Below, one piece after another: positions 62,608 through 64,000 of a DNA stretch of 64,000 nt; within the stretch, counting starts at the first letter, position 1; every line of letters starts with the position of its first letter. The notes under the pieces are model-generated. The model did not search any database, had not been told where the DNA came from, and was given only the letters and a program-made list of their open reading frames with translations. The stretch lies in contig CP050890.1 in NCBI GenBank assembly GCA_016745215.1, forward strand, positions 5,084,001-5,148,000, given 5' to 3'. Source of the stretch: Thiohalocapsa sp. PB-PSB1. GTDB lineage: Bacteria > Pseudomonadota > Gammaproteobacteria > Chromatiales > Chromatiaceae. A program made the position numbers and the translations under genes.

Positions 62608-62825
62608 CGATGATCAGCCTGAACATTTGCCCCTGACTATTTGCCTTACGGAACTCGGCAATGGTCGCCGCAAGGCCGGCATAACCCGCTACAATGCAGC
62701 GCGAAGAGACCGCGCGGCAGGATGATGTCGAACCGAAGCCATGCCTCAGGTAACCGATCAGATTCGCCGCGTGCTCCAAGGTCAACCATCCGCGACCCGC
62801 TTCATCTGCGACCAGAGGACTTCTG

Positions 62826-63416
62826 ATGTTCGATTCCAACACCGCCCCGCGCCTCGCCATTGCGCCCGCCTGTATCACCGGCGCCCTACTGCTCATCTGC
62901 GGTTGTGCATCCGACAGCGGTGGCGATCCATTCGAAGGCATGGAAAACCCGTTCAAAGGCGGCATCCAGAACCCCTTCAAGAGGCCTAGCGAGGACGGTT
63001 TTTTTGCCCTCATTCGCAATAATTGCGCATCCTACAGCATCGGCGGGCAGAACCTTGGCAGCTTGCGACAAACCGACGGTAGCATCGGCACCCTGACCGT
63101 AAAGCTGTATAAGGGCGACCTGTCCAACGACGAATACCTGAATCTGCTGTTGCAGGAATATCCGGCTGAAGATGCCAATGTCCCGGCCACTGGCTGCGTG
63201 GTCAACCAACTCGATACCTGTCTCAGCACCGACTGCCAGCTTACACCGAACTCATCTCCGGAGATGGAACGCGCCGATGCCATGGTGGCAGAGAAACAGT
63301 GGCAGGCCGAGGAGCAGGAGGTACCAATGGCTGATCGGGGCGAAGTGGAACAACTCATGGACCAAGCCGACAAACCAGCCGAAAGCGCCGCGGCAGGCCT
63401 GTCGAGCGAACCCTGA
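62826..63416 (+). CDS. Predicted lipoprotein, function unknown
   Basis: The 196-residue protein has a lipobox-type signal ending LLICGC near residue 27, so it should be lipid-anchored. The mature part begins with repeats of the form NPFK (MENPFKGG IQNPFKRP), followed by a small beta-rich region with three further cysteines (NNCAS, TGCVV, DTCLSTDCQ). The acidic C-terminus is low-complexity. I do not recognise the family. Confidence 0.75.
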   Translation: MFDSNTAPRLAIAPACITGALLLICGCASDSGGDPFEGMENPFKGGIQNPFKRPSEDGFFALIRNNCASYSIGGQNLGSLRQTDGSIGTLTVKLYKGDLSNDEYLNLLLQEYPAEDANVPATGCVVNQLDTCLSTDCQLTPNSSPEMERADAMVAEKQWQAEEQEVPMADRGEVEQLMDQADKPAESAAAGLSSEP

Positions 63417-63489
63417 AGCAATTGAAAGGGATTGCCGGACCGATTGTACAGCCGACACCGGCACCGGCAAACGGCCATGCCGGGTCGCT

Positions 63490-64000
63490 TCAGTTTGAAA
63501 CCGGTATATCCGATGATTGCGGATCAATTCCATCGACAAATCGGTCCCGCGCCGCCTTGGCGCGGGTGAAGATGTCCAACAGATGTTCCGCGTCGCCTTG
63601 ACGAATGGCCGAAGCCAGATCCGACATCTCATCGCCGAAGCGATCGAACATCAGACTCAAGGCCTCGGCATTGGCCATGCAGATGTCCCGCCACATCACC
63701 GGGTTGGAGGAAGCGATGCGGGTAAAATCGCGAAAGCCTCCAGCGGCATACCGAAAGATATCGTCACTCTCCTGCATGCGCGTTAATGCGTCCACAAGCC
63801 CAAACGCAAGCATGTGAGGCAAATGGCTGGTGGCGGCAAGTAACTGATCGTGGCGGGCTACATCCATTTCGCTGACCTCTGCACCAGCGGCCTGCCACAT
63901 TGCACGCACTCTTGCCAAGGCAGTAGCATCAGTCTGCGGTAATGGGGTTAGGATCACTCGCCGATTACGATACAGCCCCGGAAAGGATGCGGCGACGCCG
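63490..64000 (-). CDS. tyrA: Prephenate dehydrogenase, C-terminal part, runs off the window
   Basis: The leftward frame extends past the window edge (upstream residues PGLYRNRRVILTPLP). The segment VILTPLPQTDATALARVRAM and then HDQLLAATSHLPHMLAFGLV is the conserved C-terminal helical dimerisation region of TyrA, which makes 4-hydroxyphenylpyruvate from prephenate. GFRDFTRIASSNPVMWRDIC near the end is also characteristic. The NAD-binding half is outside the window. Confidence 0.92.
   Translation of the reverse strand, partial: GVAASFPGLYRNRRVILTPLPQTDATALARVRAMWQAAGAEVSEMDVARHDQLLAATSHLPHMLAFGLVDALTRMQESDDIFRYAAGGFRDFTRIASSNPVMWRDICMANAEALSLMFDRFGDEMSDLASAIRQGDAEHLLDIFTRAKAARDRFVDGIDPQSSDIPVSN

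Overview
The window looks like the chromosome of a GC-rich gammaproteobacterium. Gene content and order (glyA-nrdR-ribD, rnr-rlmB, rimK with an AstE-like partner, ubiG beside an MTA deaminase, NhaD, EgtB, OxyR) suggest the Chromatiales or neighbouring groups, but I cannot name a genus. About two thirds is ordinary housekeeping sequence. The rest is a transposon-riddled accessory belt at roughly 29.1-48.2 kb, with smaller patches at 10.7-14.2, 52-54 and 61-61.7 kb.

Left arm (1-29 kb). A partial glycogen phosphorylase is followed by methylthioadenosine salvage genes (mtnA diverging from an MTA/SAH deaminase), a small NAD(P)-binding protein with ubiG, two CNNM/CorC-type membrane proteins, an RRM protein and the antiporter nhaD. 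A double-decker insertion sequence (10.77-13.51 kb) comes next, then egtB. The glycogen genes glgC-malQ are divergent from glgB-dacB. rimK with an AstE/RimB-like hydrolase, oxyR and the bifunctional 23S rRNA methylase rlmKL follow. With glgP at the left edge, the window holds most of a glycogen synthesis, branching and breakdown set.

Accessory belt (29-48 kb). Three attC sites, a toxin-antitoxin-like cassette, a HicB-like remnant and pieces of attC-associated group II introns form an integron-like cassette array with no visible integrase. It is mixed with REP-associated transposase (RAYT) remnants and their hairpin repeats. It also holds a decayed restriction/methylase pair, a secreted PHB-depolymerase-type esterase, and nested insertions (a RAYT gene broken by an IS4-type element that is itself broken by an IS701-type element). 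Several non-autonomous elements can be delimited to the base because their target duplications are intact.

Right arm (48-64 kb). A lone pstS precedes an envelope group (LpxL-type acyltransferase, flippase-like membrane protein, exported protein). A broken trypsin-like protease beside an intact Trypco1 protein follows, then glyA-nrdR-ribD, rnr-rlmB, a tRNA-Leu(CAG) with a clear promoter, two 55-residue membrane proteins, a BASS-type transporter, a lipoprotein and the C-terminal part of tyrA. No rRNA, CRISPR array or prophage was seen.
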